64,000 nt of DNA from Heterohyrax brucei (GCA_028571685.1 CM053140.1:26827501-26891500); one strand, 5' to 3'; counted from the first letter of the stretch, positions 22,101 through 32,064 are shown. Made by a program: numbers and translations. Notes: generated by a model not told the origin, from the letters alone.

Positions 22101-25095
22101 GGGTGCAGAGACCCTGAAAATATAAGAGTTAAGCCCTCTATCACCTGCAAGGGTGCAGGGCCAGAAATTCAGTTGCATCTGTAGAAAATTTAAGAAAAAT
22201 CGTATTTCTAGCACAACCAGCTTTGGGGAGAGATCAAGATTCAGACCCACTATGATCAGAGGGGAAACCCTGGTGGTGTAGTGGTTAAGTGCTATGGCTG
22301 CTAACCAAAAGGTTGGCAGTCCGAATCCACCAGGCGCTCCTTGGAAACTCTGTGGGGCAGTTCTACTCTGTCCCCTAGGGTCCCCCTGGGGTTGCTATGA
22401 GTCAGAATTGACTTGATGGCAATGTGTTTTGGATTATGATCGGAATTCCCTGGGTGGTACACACAGTGATTGCTCTCAGCTGCTAACTGGAAGGTTGGAG
22501 GTTTGAGTCCACCCAGAAGTGCCTCAGAAGAAAAGCCTGCCAACTGACATCTGAACGCTCAGCTCTTGGCAACCGTATGGAGCACAGTTCCACGATGACA
22601 TACAAAGGGTCTCCAGGAGTTTGGGTCAACTCCACAGCAACGAGGATTTGAAAATCAGACATGAGTGGGGCTGTTGTGGCTCAGAGGAAGGGAAGCCACC
22701 CTGGGGGCGCAGCATGAGGCTCTGAGGACCCCAGAGTTGCTGGAAAAAACCTAACGAGTTACAGAAGAGAGGAATTTGTCAACCAGAAGGAGAAAAAGAG
22801 GCTGTGATTCTCCAATGTAAAGTTTTAACCAATTAAGATTCTCAGTTTTTAAAATATTTTATGATGGGGGTTGGGACGTAGCCTGAGCATCTGGGGTGAA
22901 GGTGTCAATTTAAGACTCGATGATCCTGGGATTTGCAGTAGTCCCTGGGCTTGACGGCTGATTGCCCTGGGAGATGGGAACCGGTCCGCACCAAGGCTGA
23001 AGAGGGGAGATGGCGCCCTGCTCTGTGGGTCTGAGAGGGGAGGTACAACCCTGGTCTCAGGGAGTCTGAAGGAGGAGACCCAGCTCCACCCCGGGTGGTC
23101 GGAGTAGGGGAGGCACAGCGGTGTCCAGAAGTCTGAGTGAAGCCACACGCAGGAGTCTGAAGGCAGAGACAGAAAACCTGCCCTGGGGGTCCTGATGGGG
23201 CCATGGGGGGTAGAGCCTTGCCCTGTGGGTCTCAATGGCATCACATTGTCCCTGCCCAGTGGGTAGGACTGTAGTCTGAGGCCCCCATGTAGACCTTTCC
23301 TCCTGTGGCAGGAACCCTGCTACCCCCTAAGCACTGTCCTCACCCCTCTGCCCTCCCCATCACCCCTGTCCCAGCCCAGCCTGAGTGGAGTCTCTCAAAG
23401 TTCCCACCCTTAACTATCCCTGAGCTAGCCGCCTTTCCCAGAGTGGCCTGAGAGAACACGGCCACTGTCAAGGGTGCTCTGAAGGAGAGGGGGACCTGAG
23501 AGGTGACGGGGTCTCCACATGACCTTCCCTCCCCGCTGCCCAGGGAAGTTCACCCTCTTGGGTCTCCATTTCCTGGTCTTCCAAAGGGTTTACAAGTTCT
23601 CTGTACCTCCTGGAACGCAATGATGTGGTAACACTTTTAGGGCAGACACAGTCACGAGGGAAATACAGTCATCATGACGAGCGCTGGTGGCGCGGGATGT
23701 ATGTGTGTGGCTGCTAACTGAAGCATCAGTGGTTGGAGTTCACCAGCAGATCCGAGGGAGAAAAGACCTGAGGGTCTGCTCTGTCGTAAAAATGCCAGCC
23801 TAGGAAACCCTTTGGAGCAGCTCCACTCTGTCCTACAGGGTCCCTATGAGTTAGAATTGCTTTAACGGCACTCAGCAACAAACACCGAGTCCCTGGGCAG
23901 TGCTAACAGTGAACGCACTTGGCCGTTAACCAGAAGGCTGACCGTTCAAGTCCAGCCAGAGGCATCTAGGAAGAAAAGTCCTGGAGATCTACTTGCTAAA
24001 ACTCAGACCCTGAAAACCCTATGAGCACACTTTTCCTCTGACACACATAGGATCACCACAGGTCAGAATCAGTTAGACAGCAAGGAGTTGGTTATAGCTG
24101 TTATGGCTCAGGACCAAATACTGAGAGCTTTTCTTTCACTGAAGACAGGCCTGGTGATCTGCTTCCAAAAGATTTTGAAAAATCCATAAAGCAATTCTAT
24201 TCTACACCCCTGGGTGGCCATCAACCCCAGGGCAACTAGCAACAATAACAATTTGCAGCCAGTGTGTGGGGGCCTGGGGAGAGCTCTTTACACATATTAC
24301 ATCATGGGCTTGGGCTGCTAGTTCACATAAGGACCCCCAGGTAAGTGTGGATTTCAGATAAAGAACGAAGCTTTTTTAGGATAAATAAACCCCAAACTCA
24401 TTGTTGTCGAGTTAATTCTGACTCATAGCACCCCATAGGACAGAGTAGAGCTACCCCATAGAGTTTCCAAGGAGTGCCTGGTGGATTTGGACTGCAGCTG
24501 TAGCTCTTAACCACTACCACCAGGATTTCCTTAGGATAAATACAGTCCCCAAATTGCAGGAGATATACTTTCCTTAAAAAATTCATCATTTATCGACATG
24601 GGCTCCTTAGGTAAAATATGGGGTCTGTGAGAGTCCCTAGCTCAAGATGAGGTCCCAAGGGTTCAGAAAGGCAGTATGAGGCCACCTAGGGTCGAGAGCG
24701 GCCCAAGTCCTTACCCGGTCAGTCTGGCACTGGCGGAAGCTGGCGTTGATGCGGTCCAGCTCGCGGCGGGTACTCATCAGCTGCTGCCAGAAGGACTCCC
24801 TGTTGCGGATGGTGATGTTGAGCTGCTTGGTCAGGTTGGACTGGGAAGCTGTGAGCCCTAAGACCTGGCCATAAAGTTCATCTGTCCGGCGCTCAGAGGC
24901 CTCCAGGTTAGACTCGGTGCTGCTGTGAGCATTGCCGTAGACCATGAACAGCACGAGGCCCAGGATGATGAGGAACTGAATGATGGAGATGAAGAGGAAG
25001 AAATACCCTAGGTAGTACCAGCAGCCCCGCTCGCCACCCCTCGCCTTGTGCAGCTCCCGCGAGTACGGCCCCCCGCGCTCCATGACCAGGCCCAT
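7094..25095 (-). CDS. PLVAP: Plasmalemma vesicle-associated protein (PV-1), six coding exons
   Basis: Spliced CDS joined from 24715-25095, 18661-18757, 17871-18577, 15368-15431, 15131-15212 and 7094-7100: 1338 nt, 445 aa (human 442, from memory). All joins keep frame and use GT/AG sites. PLVAP forms the homodimeric fibrils of endothelial fenestral, stomatal and caveolar diaphragms. Seen: short cytoplasmic N-terminus, one hydrophobic segment at about residues 27-53 (type II), sequons at N87, N93, N117 and N155, paired cysteines near 123, 147 and 158, a long coiled coil (about 160-395), a Pro-rich stretch (about 396-416) and the LEEFKKKILESQR C-terminal block. The start is the ATG at 25095; the upstream in-frame GTG is not needed. 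The stop codon lies in a tiny last coding segment after an 8-kb intron. Human PLVAP is the clear match by remembered sequence. Same orientation as CCDC194 and BST2 upstream of it. Confidence 0.96.
7101..8510. other. PLVAP intron 5, distal part
   Basis: CT-rich single-copy-looking sequence with no exon-like signal beyond the 7100 acceptor. Nothing further recognised. Confidence 0.5.
8511..9095 (-). mobile_element. Two SINE copies in PLVAP intron 5
   Basis: Reverse copies at about 8511-8690 and 8882-9095 (TTGAACTGCTGACCTTTTGG; CAGAGTAGAACTGAGCTCC and GGTGGACTCAAACC). The second is the longer variant. Confidence 0.85.
9120..10320. other. PLVAP intron 5, middle; MIR-like fragment
   Basis: About 9940-10000 (GGGGCCTCAGTTTCCTCCTC and following) is a MIR-type fragment. 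The rest shows no recognised feature. Confidence 0.5.
10325..11060 (+). repeat. Unidentified ~0.7-kb repeat, family C copy 1
   Basis: Colinear with 58395-59115: shared CTTGAAATGAGCCACCC, GCGAGCATGGCTGGGAAG, GGCCTCTGCCTTGTAGGAAT blocks in the same order. LTR-like length; family unknown to me. Confidence 0.75.
11070..12510. other. PLVAP intron 5; possible LTR remnants
   Basis: 11840-12180 and 12250-12500 look like LTR-type sequence, but I cannot name a family. No exon signal was found. Confidence 0.35.
12512..12855 (-). pseudogene. Mariner transposase remnant
   Basis: Minus-strand frame with VLEHPPYSCNLAPSDFFLYL, the catalytic-domain signature of mariner transposases, then a C-terminal block (CFEGGTRHWHPCMDSQGQY) and stop; the sequence runs out into a terminal-repeat-like GTTTGCAAACTTAATTG. 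5' half missing. Confidence 0.85.
12866..13062 (+). pseudogene. Second mariner C-terminal fragment, inverted
   Basis: Plus-strand copy of the same C-terminal block (GGACTAGGTGCTGGCG ... GGGGAGTACTTCGAAG), with interrupted frame, ending in CAATTAAATTTGCGGACTTTA, matching the terminal repeat of the neighbouring copy. Confidence 0.75.
13180..13275 (+). repeat. GCTGCT-rich low-complexity patch
   Basis: Imperfect CTGCTGC / CACCCC units; the Ala/Pro/Cys-rich frame is a by-product. Confidence 0.6.
13680..13890 (-). mobile_element. SINE, longer variant
   Basis: GGAGTTGTCTCTGACTCCTG through GTGCCACCCAGGGACTCC, reverse orientation. Confidence 0.85.
14036..14490. mobile_element. SINE composite (short reverse piece plus long forward SINE)
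   Basis: ACAACAACAACAAACTACCG with ACCAACTCATAGTGACCC (reverse start) adjoins a forward tRNA-like head (GGTGATTCAACGGTAGGATTCG) and a body ending at CTCAACGGCAAGTGACAACA. Confidence 0.7.
15131..15212 (-). CDS. PLVAP: PLVAP exon 5 (conserved C-terminal block)
   Basis: 82 bp after acceptor ccctgcag. Codes DQASLEEFKKKILESQR and then SPASNVAVPP. It ends at CAG|gtgagg, a consensus donor in phase 2. Read-through would stop at the TGA 15127-15129 (giving PPR*), but splicing to 7100 restores the family ending SG*, so I take the donor as real. Confidence 0.9.
15368..15431 (-). CDS. PLVAP: PLVAP exon 4 (Pro-rich linker)
   Basis: 64 bp between acceptor cccacag and donor gtgagtg. Read in frame it gives THAMPFSLSRPAGSPPNPPAI, lining up with the remembered human SQPMMPVSRPMGPVPNPQPI block. 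Starts phase 0, ends phase 1. Confidence 0.88.
15680..17700. repeat. Degenerate CCTAAC/CCAATCC-rich tract in PLVAP intron 3
   Basis: About 2 kb strongly depleted of G on the plus strand, full of variants of CTAACCC, CCTAAA and CCCAATCC. It is transcribed G-rich with PLVAP. One SINE interrupts it (16935-17170). Confidence 0.7.
16935..17170 (-). mobile_element. SINE within the C-rich tract
   Basis: GAGTTGATTCTAACTCATGG to GTGACACCCGGGGACC. Its head carries a tandem duplication of about 36 bp (AGTCAAGTGCTTCTACCATT, twice). Confidence 0.85.
17871..18577 (-). CDS. PLVAP: PLVAP exon 3 (main coiled coil)
   Basis: 707 bp from the ccttag acceptor at 18578-18583 to the gtgagc donor at 17865-17870. 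Codes residues 160-395, beginning ALLLMLGQK and ending SARDTCLKAR. Heptad-rich, highly charged sequence such as LAKELEEKKKEVEQLKIH is the extracellular coiled coil that dimerises into diaphragm fibrils. The plus-strand open frames here are antisense shadows. Confidence 0.96.
18661..18757 (-). CDS. PLVAP: PLVAP exon 2
   Basis: 97 bp, preceded by tactcgcag and followed by gtgagt; starts in phase 0 and ends in phase 1. Codes AIYINNERYMAAIILSEKQC and on to NNKSCN, matching the conserved juxtamembrane block of PLVAP, with a sequon at N155. Too short to appear as an open frame on its own. Confidence 0.94.
18906..20062 (+). mobile_element. MaLR-type LTR split by SINE insertions
   Basis: LTR start (GTTATGGGTTGGATAGTATA...), middle (CTCCAGCCTCTAGAACTGTG) and end (GGCATTTTGTTATGGTGGCC) are separated by SINEs at about 19036-19310 (reverse), 19311-19480 (forward) and 19791-20010 (reverse). 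Confidence 0.75.
20105..20580 (+). repeat. LTR-like repeat, family D copy 1
   Basis: CTTAGTCACCTGGTACTGCT ... GGGGGACACAATTCAATCC. Matched by 30903-31430 over its whole length. Confidence 0.7.
20650..21145 (+). repeat. LTR-like repeat, family A copy 2
   Basis: Partner of 800-1280 (CCCCAGAAACGTGTGT, GCAGAGCACATCCTTTG, TGTTGTAGCAGCACTAGAT), with a private insertion in the middle. Confidence 0.65.
21146..21640 (+). mobile_element. L1 ORF2 fragment
   Basis: Sense L1 sequence (GATCAGAGGCCTAAATGTAA, ATGGGACTTCATCAAAAGTA). Followed by a short TG-rich stretch. Confidence 0.8.
21640..21805 (-). mobile_element. SINE
   Basis: CTCATAGGAACCCTATAGGACAG... to CCACTGTGCCACTTGGGTTCC, written in parts: body at 21670-21720, reversed boxes at 21730-21800. 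Confidence 0.88.
22263..22670 (+). mobile_element. Two tandem forward SINEs
   Basis: First (22263-22440) is near consensus: GGTGGTGTAGTGGTTAAGTG, GGTTGGCAGTCCGAATCC. The second (22441-22670) is the longer, more diverged type. Confidence 0.88.
22880..23240. repeat. Weak ~35-40-bp repeat, CTGTGGGTCTGAGAGGGGAG-like
   Basis: Several diverged CCCTG-GGGTCTGA-GGGGAG units in PLVAP intron 1; they give the Pro/Ser-rich minus-strand frames. Confidence 0.45.
23680..24250 (+). mobile_element. Cluster of three forward SINE pieces
   Basis: About 23680-23880, 23883-24110 and 24115-24250, each with tRNA-like head or TCAGAATC/ACGGCACTCAGCAACA tail features. Confidence 0.75.
24388..24535 (-). mobile_element. 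SINE
   Basis: GTTAATTCTGACTCATAGCA to CACTACCACCAGGATTTCC, 180 bp from PLVAP exon 1. Confidence 0.88.
24715..25095 (-). CDS. PLVAP: PLVAP exon 1 (cytoplasmic tail, TM, proximal ectodomain)
   Basis: Codes for residues 1-127, beginning MGLVMERGG and ending CQTDR, followed by the donor gtaagg; phase 0. It carries the whole cytoplasmic tail, the CWYYLGYFFLF...MVYGN membrane segment and three N-glycosylation sequons (N87, N93, N117). Confidence 0.95.
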
Positions 25096-25139
25096 GTGCA
25101 CCCCTTGGCTGGTTGGTCAGCTCTGGGCACAGCGGTCGC

Positions 25140-25200
25140 CCCTCCTGGAGACTGCCACAGGAGGAGTGTTTATATGACTTCTTTTAATACTTCCTCCGCC
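25140..25200 (-). promoter_or_regulatory. PLVAP: Putative PLVAP core promoter
   Basis: On the minus strand a TATA-like CATATAAAC sits at 25168-25176 (TATAAA at 25169-25174), about 75 nt before the ATG, so a start near 25140 would give a 5'UTR of about 45 nt. Just upstream, AGGAAGT (25189-25195) is an ETS-type core, fitting an endothelial gene. The motifs are seen; the function is inferred. Confidence 0.5.
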
Positions 25201-25404
25201 TGGCTCCTTCCTGGCCAGGAGGAAACCGGGGCTGCGGGTTATCACAACACTCCCACCCGGGCTGTTGAGGGGGGCCAGGAGCAGCTGGGTGGGGTGACTG
25301 GTCTCCCTGAGCCTCAGTTTCTCCTCCCTGTCGCCATTGCTCTGTGACACACCCTTGCAGGTGTTCTAAGCACATATGTATAATCTTATTTAACATCTGA
25401 AGGG

Positions 25405-25605
25405 CTGCTGGAGTCCTGGGTGGTGCCAGCAGTTCAGGTGCTTGGCTGCTAACTGAAAGACTGAAGTTCCAGTCCATGCATGGGTGCCTCAGAAGAAAGC
25501 CCTGGCAATCTACTTCTGAAAAGTCATCCCCTGGGAACCCCCTGGAGCACTGTTCTACTCTGAGACATGTGGGGTCACTATGAGCTTGGGTCAACTGGAC
25601 AGCGA
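25405..25605 (+). mobile_element. SINE upstream of PLVAP
   Basis: GGAGTCCTGGGTGGTGCCAG through GAGCTTGGGTCAACTGGACA; longer variant. Confidence 0.8.
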
Positions 25606-25609
25606 TTGG

Positions 25610-26730
25610 TCCAGGCTGGCTGCCATCTCTGTGATATAAAGGGGGAAACTGAGGCACAGGGAGGAGGAGAGACTTGTCCTAGGTCTCTTGGTTTACAGAT
25701 CTGAAATTTAATCCTTGCAGGCTGTTTGAATGTGTGGCCACTTCACAGCATGGTTAAATGAGAAAACTTAAGAAGTGCTTAGCCCAGAGCCAAGTATATA
25801 GTAGGCGTTCAATAACTGCACTCCAGAGCTCTTTGTGGAGAGCTAGACTGTCATCTGCCTAGTCTCCCACTCATGTCAGTGCTCAATAAGTTCTTTGGGG
25901 AGCAGAAGGAGCAGTGGATTTGGAGCTCAGCCTGCCTGATCTCAGGCAAGGGGCTTCCCCCCCGCCTCAGTTTCTCCTCTGTAGGACACGGGGCTGCGAT
26001 GAAGCTCACTAGAAAGGATTGGCTGCTGTTATTATTACTTCTGCTGTTATGATTGTTACTGATATTACGCAGCAGTAGGGGCGGGGTGGGTCAGTGAGAT
26101 GGTGACTTTGGGAACTGTCCCACTAGGTTAGGACCCAGCTTCCTGCCTCCCGACCTCCTGACTCGCCAACCCACACTGACACCCAGTCTTGGGAAGAAAC
26201 AGCCAGAGACAGACACCCCTAGCCCCAGGGTGTCAGGGCTGGGCTGAGGGACAGTTGGCCGCTGAGAAAGAGGCTGGGTCCTGGATGATAATAACACAAT
26301 TGCTGTCCACTGTGGAAGACAGAATAGGGTGACAGCCAGGGCCTGGGGACCCTTCTCTTTATTAGATAGGGTGAAGTCATAGGTGGGGGAAGGGGGACAA
26401 CTTACTTGACAGTGGAGAGGGTCTTCCAGGGTGGTGCTCCACGAGGGAGGGGGAGGGGAGGGGGATTGAGATGAGAAGGAGGAAGTTCCCAGGGGTCAGT
26501 CAGGAAACCACTGTCTGACCTTTGGCCTTGCAGCCACCCTGGTGATTCCTGATTCCGGACCCTTGGTGGCTCAAGGGGGTGGGGTGAGTTGAGAAGGGTT
26601 GGGGGCTGCAGCTGGTGCCCAACCAGCTGTTTTTCCAGGTTGGCCAGGTCCAGCAGAGCCCCCATAGCTGTGTGGGAGGAGGAGGTGTGTGCTAATGGGG
26701 TACCAAGGGCAGAGTGCATAGAAATAAAAA
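25610..26730. other. PLVAP upstream region; MIR-like pieces
   Basis: MIR-type fragments at about 25620-25720 and 25950-26040. The rest is GC-rich, with no recognised gene. Confidence 0.5.
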
Positions 26731-26734
26731 AAAA

Positions 26735-27125
26735 TCAAGCCGCTGCTGCAAAGTCGGGTCCGACTCATAGCGACTCTAGATGTCAGAGTAGAACTGCCCC
26801 ACAGAGTTTCCAAGGAGCACCTGGCAGAATGCATAGTGGGTTACAACTTGGGGAGCTGGAGTTAAATTCCGATGGTGCCATCTACCAGCTGTGTGACTTC
26901 CCATTCTGAGTCCTGTGTTCTCATGCTAAAGTGATGGCAATGAAGCTGGTTGTGAAACATTTGCTAGGGCTGGGCACAAAAGCAAGCCCACTGAGTGAAG
27001 TCGAATCTGACTCATAGTGACCCTATAGGACAGAGTAGAACTGCCCATTGAGTTTCCAAGGACTGCCTGGTGGATTCGAACTGCTGAACTTTTGGTTAGC
27101 AGCCACTACATCACAAGGTTTTCCA
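26735..27125 (-). mobile_element. Two reverse SINEs
   Basis: About 26735-26840 (partial) and 26985-27125 (ACTCATAGTGACCCTATAGG, TTTTGGTTAGCAGCCACTAC). Confidence 0.85.
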
Positions 27126-27329
27126 AGCTCAGCCATAATAAATGGGTTTTGTTTTTCGAGACGGAAAGGGCTGAGAGTAGGAGTATCAGGGCAAGGGGGC
27201 CACGACTGGGTGGATGGAGCCTGGGTGATGAGAGCCGGGGCGGGGGTCGTGGGCAGGGACAGTGCCTGGGCAAACGCTGGGACGTGTAGTATTCTTGGTG
27301 TGTACTTAAGATTCTGGATATTTGCTACA

Positions 27330-27950
27330 GGTTGAATGGTGTTTTTCCAAAACTGTATTAAAGTCCTAACCCCTGAGACTTATGAATATGGAAGTGTTAT
27401 CCATTAGATTAGCTGAGGTCACACAGGATGGGTCCTGTGGAGTCACTGTGGAGTCACTTCCAACTTAGTGGGACCCTTCGTGACACAGCAGGACTGTCTC
27501 GTAGGGCTCTTTTGGGCATAATCTTTACGAAAGCCGACTGCCAGATCTTTCTCCCCTGGAGCTGCTGGATGGGTTTGAACAGCCCATCTATCAGTCAGCA
27601 GGTGACTACTCAGCGTTTGGGCCACCAGGATTCCTAACCCAGTGTGACTGATGTCCTTATAAAACTGGACAGTAGACACACAGAGAGGGACAGAGAAAGG
27701 ACAGCTATGTGAAGACAGAGGCAGATATTGTAGTTACCTACAAGCTCTGGGATGCCGAGGACTGCTGACTGTCATCAGAAGGCGTTAACAGGCGTGGAAC
27801 AGACGCTCACTTGGAAACTCCTGAAGGAACCAGCACACCAGTGTTGTGATTGTGGACATGGGCCTCCAGAAAGGATAAATTTTGTGTTATTTTAAGTCAC
27901 CCAGTTTTTGACACTTTGTTATGTCACCGATACATCATTAATACATTATT
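27330..27950 (+). mobile_element. MaLR-type LTR with SINE insertion
   Basis: TTGAATGGTGTTTTTCCAAA ... TTTGACACTTTGTTATG is a MaLR LTR frame; a reverse SINE occupies about 27430-27635. Confidence 0.75.
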
Positions 27951-28254
27951 CTAATAAATTAACACGCTATGCTCCGTGACACATTGAAGGTATCACATAT
28001 ATACGTGTGTATGAATGCAATGCCTGTTGACAAGGATAAAGAAAAAGCAATCATGAACTCCTAGGAAACCAAAAAGCTACCCTAGGCCTGATCATGCTGA
28101 CGGGGCACAATTTTGAGCAATTATGAGAATATAAGAACCAAGGTCTTGAATATGCCTATTAGTTTGTTTCAAGCTCAAAACCATCATTCTCTTTTTTTTT
28201 TTTCCCATCAAACTGATCATACATCTTGATTTGCAATGTTTCTTTTTTCAATCC

Positions 28255-28378
28255 AGAAGGGCAGCAGTTCAAGTCCACCAGCCCCTACTTGGAAGCCCTA
28301 TGGGGCAGTTCTGCTCGGCCCTACAGGGTCGCTGTAAGTCAGAGTCAACTTGACTGCAAGGGGTTTGGTTTTATTAGA
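28255..28378 (+). mobile_element. SINE, 5'-truncated
   Basis: GGCAGCAGTTCAAGTCCACC to GACTGCAAGGGGTTTGG. Confidence 0.85.
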
Positions 28379-28384
28379 TAGTTT

Positions 28385-28945
28385 TTTTTTTTTTTTTAAT
28401 TGGAAGGGCAATGATGAAGTTGGCTGTCTTGTGGAACGTTTCATCTTAGAGCTCCGTCAGTTGCTTCTGTCTGCTGTTTAGGTTTGCTCCACGTGCATTA
28501 CCGTAGTACCTATCAGTGGCATTTGATTGTGTCTGGGGTTTTGCTCTCGTTTCTATGAAAAAACTGAGATTTTAAATTAAAACCTCTGAAATAATGTTTC
28601 TGAGTCTCAGCTATCACTCATTCGTCCTCCAAAGAAATTGTCCCCCTTGACATCTTGCCAGCCATGTCTAAAATCAGGCTTTTTGTAAACAATCAGTCCA
28701 TGTTCCTCTCCAGCTAACTCCGGAGAGCAGAGACAAGTGGCTGGTCCGTGAGTTCACGTGAGGTTTGACGTGTTGGCTCGGGTCAGTTCCCCCGATGTGC
28801 GCATTTAGTTTTTTCCTGAAAATAAATTTGTCATGCTCACAGGAAATATTTTGTACATTAATCCCTCTGAATTCCTCTGGAGGTTCATCACAAACTGAGG
28901 GCTCAGCTTTAAACTTTCTTTTTAATTAAAAAAAAAAAAAATCCA
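28385..28945. other. Unidentified segment between poly(T) and poly(A)
   Basis: Moderately complex, not recognisably repetitive, bounded by T(18) at about 28382 and A(14) at about 28928. The minus strand holds an open frame of about 80 codons without ATG (about 28676-28918). May be a retrocopy; identity unknown. Confidence 0.3.
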
Positions 28946-28949
28946 CTTG

Positions 28950-30470
28950 ATGGTCTGACATCCTGGAAGGTCCTCTGAGAAAATGGTCCCTGGAGTTGGT
29001 TTCTAGCCCAGAGCTGAAACCAGTACTGAAGCCAACTCTTCAGACAAAGATTGGACTGGACTTGGGGACACAGAGTGATACAGATGGTGTGTGTACTTTA
29101 TGGCTTAATATATATATGAGGCTGTCCTACTGGTCCTTCTTTAGAGGGAAGAAGGAAGCATGGAAAAGAGGGGGCAAGTATTGATTAAGTGGATACCAGA
29201 AGCACAGGGTGGAAAGGAGTGTGCTGTCACGGGGTGAGGAGAGCAGACAGAGTGGCACAGATAGAGTGTTCAGGTTTTGTATGGCTATTGGGTTGTAAAC
29301 ATTCACTTAATCATGATAAAAATAAAATTAAAACAAATCAATTTAGTTTTGCTTGTTTAGGCAGAGAAAGAAAAACTATCATGAAGGAGTCAAATTTGTC
29401 ACTACCTAAAAGCAGAAACTCAAGTCTAAGGAGACATGAGGACTTAAAAGAAATCTCAGAAAACTTCAGCAAAACGTTTGAGGATGTGATATTTCTGGTG
29501 AAGAAAAATTTTGGTGAAGTTCAGAAAACTGCCCGCTTCTGTATCAATGCGTGCTTTTATGTCAATGTGTTTGTTTTTGATTAAATTTAAGTGAAATTAA
29601 GTTTTGTGTTAATGAGGGTGACAAGAGAGACAAAGACAGGCCTTTGTAACCTGTCCTCTTTGGGCCTTTGTATTCCCAGCTGAAAAATGGGTCTATTTGC
29701 TTGGCTGGAACTGGGGGGCTGGTTGGGTGACACTGTTACCATGCCAGGTGCCCCCTCACCCCAGTGGCTGCTCTGGAGCTTATCACCCCTGTCTCTGCCC
29801 CTGTCCGTGCCTAGAGGAGGGCCCTAGGTGATCGTAGAAAGGGACAGCCAGGGTAGAGATAAAGACAGACACAGACTTGGAGACAGATCGACACAGAAAA
29901 TTAGGCAGAGACTGGGCGACAGAGCAGTGAAAGGAGAGGCGAGGAAACGACCCTGTGGAATCCAAGAGGTAGGTCCCACCAAGGAATGTGAGCTGGAACT
30001 TTGGACAGCTAGAGAGCCTTGGGGCAGCTGGGGGCCTGGGGACCGGGTGGGTTTTCCCACATTAGCCCAGAACCCTCCCTTACTGATGCCTGCCCACGGG
30101 CCTCCCTAGCCAGTGGCAGCCTCCAGCCTTTGCTCTCACTCTATTCCCAGCTTTCCCTGACACCAGAAATCACTGTGCCTTTCCTGCTCACTCATCCACT
30201 ATGGCTCCCTAGTGCCCTCTTTTCTGTAGCACTGGTTTTCAGGGGTATGGTGAGCATGGATAAAATGAAGCCAGTAGAATAAATCAGTACATTAATAATA
30301 ATAATACTGATACAGGGCCTATTTCCTACCCGAGCTTGGCCCTTCAAGTGTATCACCCCTTGGACCCCACAGCTCTACGGGTGAGGTGATTCCCTGGGCC
30401 CCACAAGACTCCAGGCTCCAGCTCTAGCTAACTGCAGAAGAGCCGTTTCCTGTTCACTACTGGTTTTAAG
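28950..30470. other. Intergenic, mostly unrecognised
   Basis: About 29165-29320 resembles a retrotransposon 3' end (TTGTAAACATTCACTTAATC, AATAAAAT). The frame at 29189-29584 has no family resemblance I can name. Confidence 0.35.
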
Positions 30471-30902
30471 ACATGTATTTAGGGTCGCTAGGAGTTGGTA
30501 TCGACTTGACAGCAGTGTAGTTTGGTCTTTGGTTACATGCGGGCTTCAGACCTCCACCTACCGCGGCCTCCCGGGCTGGGGCCGGTCCATGGGCGGCAAC
30601 CAGAGCTGCAGGCTGGGGCGACCCCTGGTGGCTCTAGTGGGACACTCCCTCCGTCCTCTCGGTGCTTCAGGTGCGCCCCGTCTTAGACAAAGCCCCTCCC
30701 TGCTCAGGCAAGTCCAAGGCCCCAGGTGGGTGGGGGGATAACGAGCAGGACTGGCTAAGAGGAGTGTCGGCGTTCCAAGGACTCCCACTCCCCACCCTAC
30801 GTCATCTCTTGTTATTAGCTGCCCACTGCTACTCATGGAGACCCCAGGCCCAACAGAAAAAAATGCTGCCTGCTTCTCTGTCATGGTCATGACTGACGGC
30901 CC

Positions 30903-31430
30903 TCTGTTTTAGTCAGCTAGGGCTGCTCTAACAGAAATACCACAGAGCAGATGGCTTTAACAGAGGAAGGTTTATTCTTACACAGTCTGGTGGGCTAGAA
31001 GTCCATATTCAGGGTGTCCGCTCCAGAGGAAGGCTTTCCCCTGTCGGCTCAGGAGGAAAGTCCGGTATTGCATCAGTCTTTGTCCCGGGAGCATCTTGGC
31101 GCAGGAACCTCGGGTCTGAAGGACGCACTCTTCTCCCGGTGCTGCTTTCTTGATGGTGCGAGGTTCCCAATTCTCTGCCTGCTTCTCTGTGCTTTTATCT
31201 CTCATAGGCTGAAAGGATTAAGGGTAGGGCAAGCCATCCTGCAGGGAAACTCCCTTTACAGTGGAGCAGGGAGGTAATCCTATGAAGGGATTTGCAGCCC
31301 CACCCTAATCCTTTAAAACACAGTTTAGGAAAACCACAAAATGCAGGACAGTCACAAGATACTGGGAATCATGACCCAGCCACATGGCTACACCTATTTT
31401 AGGGGGACACAATTCAATCTATGATGGAGT
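30903..31430 (+). repeat. LTR-like repeat, family D copy 2
   Basis: Same order of blocks as 20105-20580: TTTTAGTCAGCTAGGGCTGC, CAGGAACCTCGGGTC, GGGGGACACAATTCAATCT. Confidence 0.7.
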
Positions 31431-32064
31431 CCATTGTTGCGTCTTGTTGTGTCACTCGTTCTCACGGAGGATGTCTATCCATCGCTCTTGGGGGGCCTTT
31501 ACCTCCACCAAACAGATGTCTTCCTCCAGCCAGGCAGATACTACTCTGTTACGAGCCAGTGGTTGATTTTTGGAAATAGATTGCCAGGCCTTTCTGCCTA
31601 GTCTGTCTTAGTCTGTAAGCTCTGCTGTAACCTGTCCATGGTGGGTGACCCTGCTGGTAGCTGAAACACCCTGGCATAGCTTCCAGCATCACAGCAACAC
31701 ACACACCACCTCAGGACAACCAACCGACAGACAGGGGCGGCTGGCACACCAGTCTCCTAGTTGCTTTCATAAACAAAGTTTAATGTTTCAAAGGCAACAC
31801 ACGCATATGGATTTTAAAAATGCAAACTGTACAAAAGGTATGCAGAGAAAGATAAGACTGCCTCTCTCACTGGCCCAGTCCCTTGGTTCTCTCCCCTGAG
31901 GCCACAGCTCTCACCAGAGTTTCCTTCCAGAATATTTAGATAAAAAACCCTCCCCCAGTTAAAAAAATTATTACCCTCTGTGCTTCTTATACGAATATAT
32001 CATTGGACAAGCTCTCCTTTAGCATACTTAACAATTATGTAATATTTCACTACATAGATGCACA

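Noticed and set aside
29189-29584. 131-codon open frame as a gene
   Set aside because: Composite of a repeat-like 3' end and AT-rich DNA, with no family resemblance or splice context.
30610-30640. Third CTCF-like motif (ACCCCTGGTGGCTC, reverse)
   Set aside because: Mismatch in an invariant core position; too weak to list.
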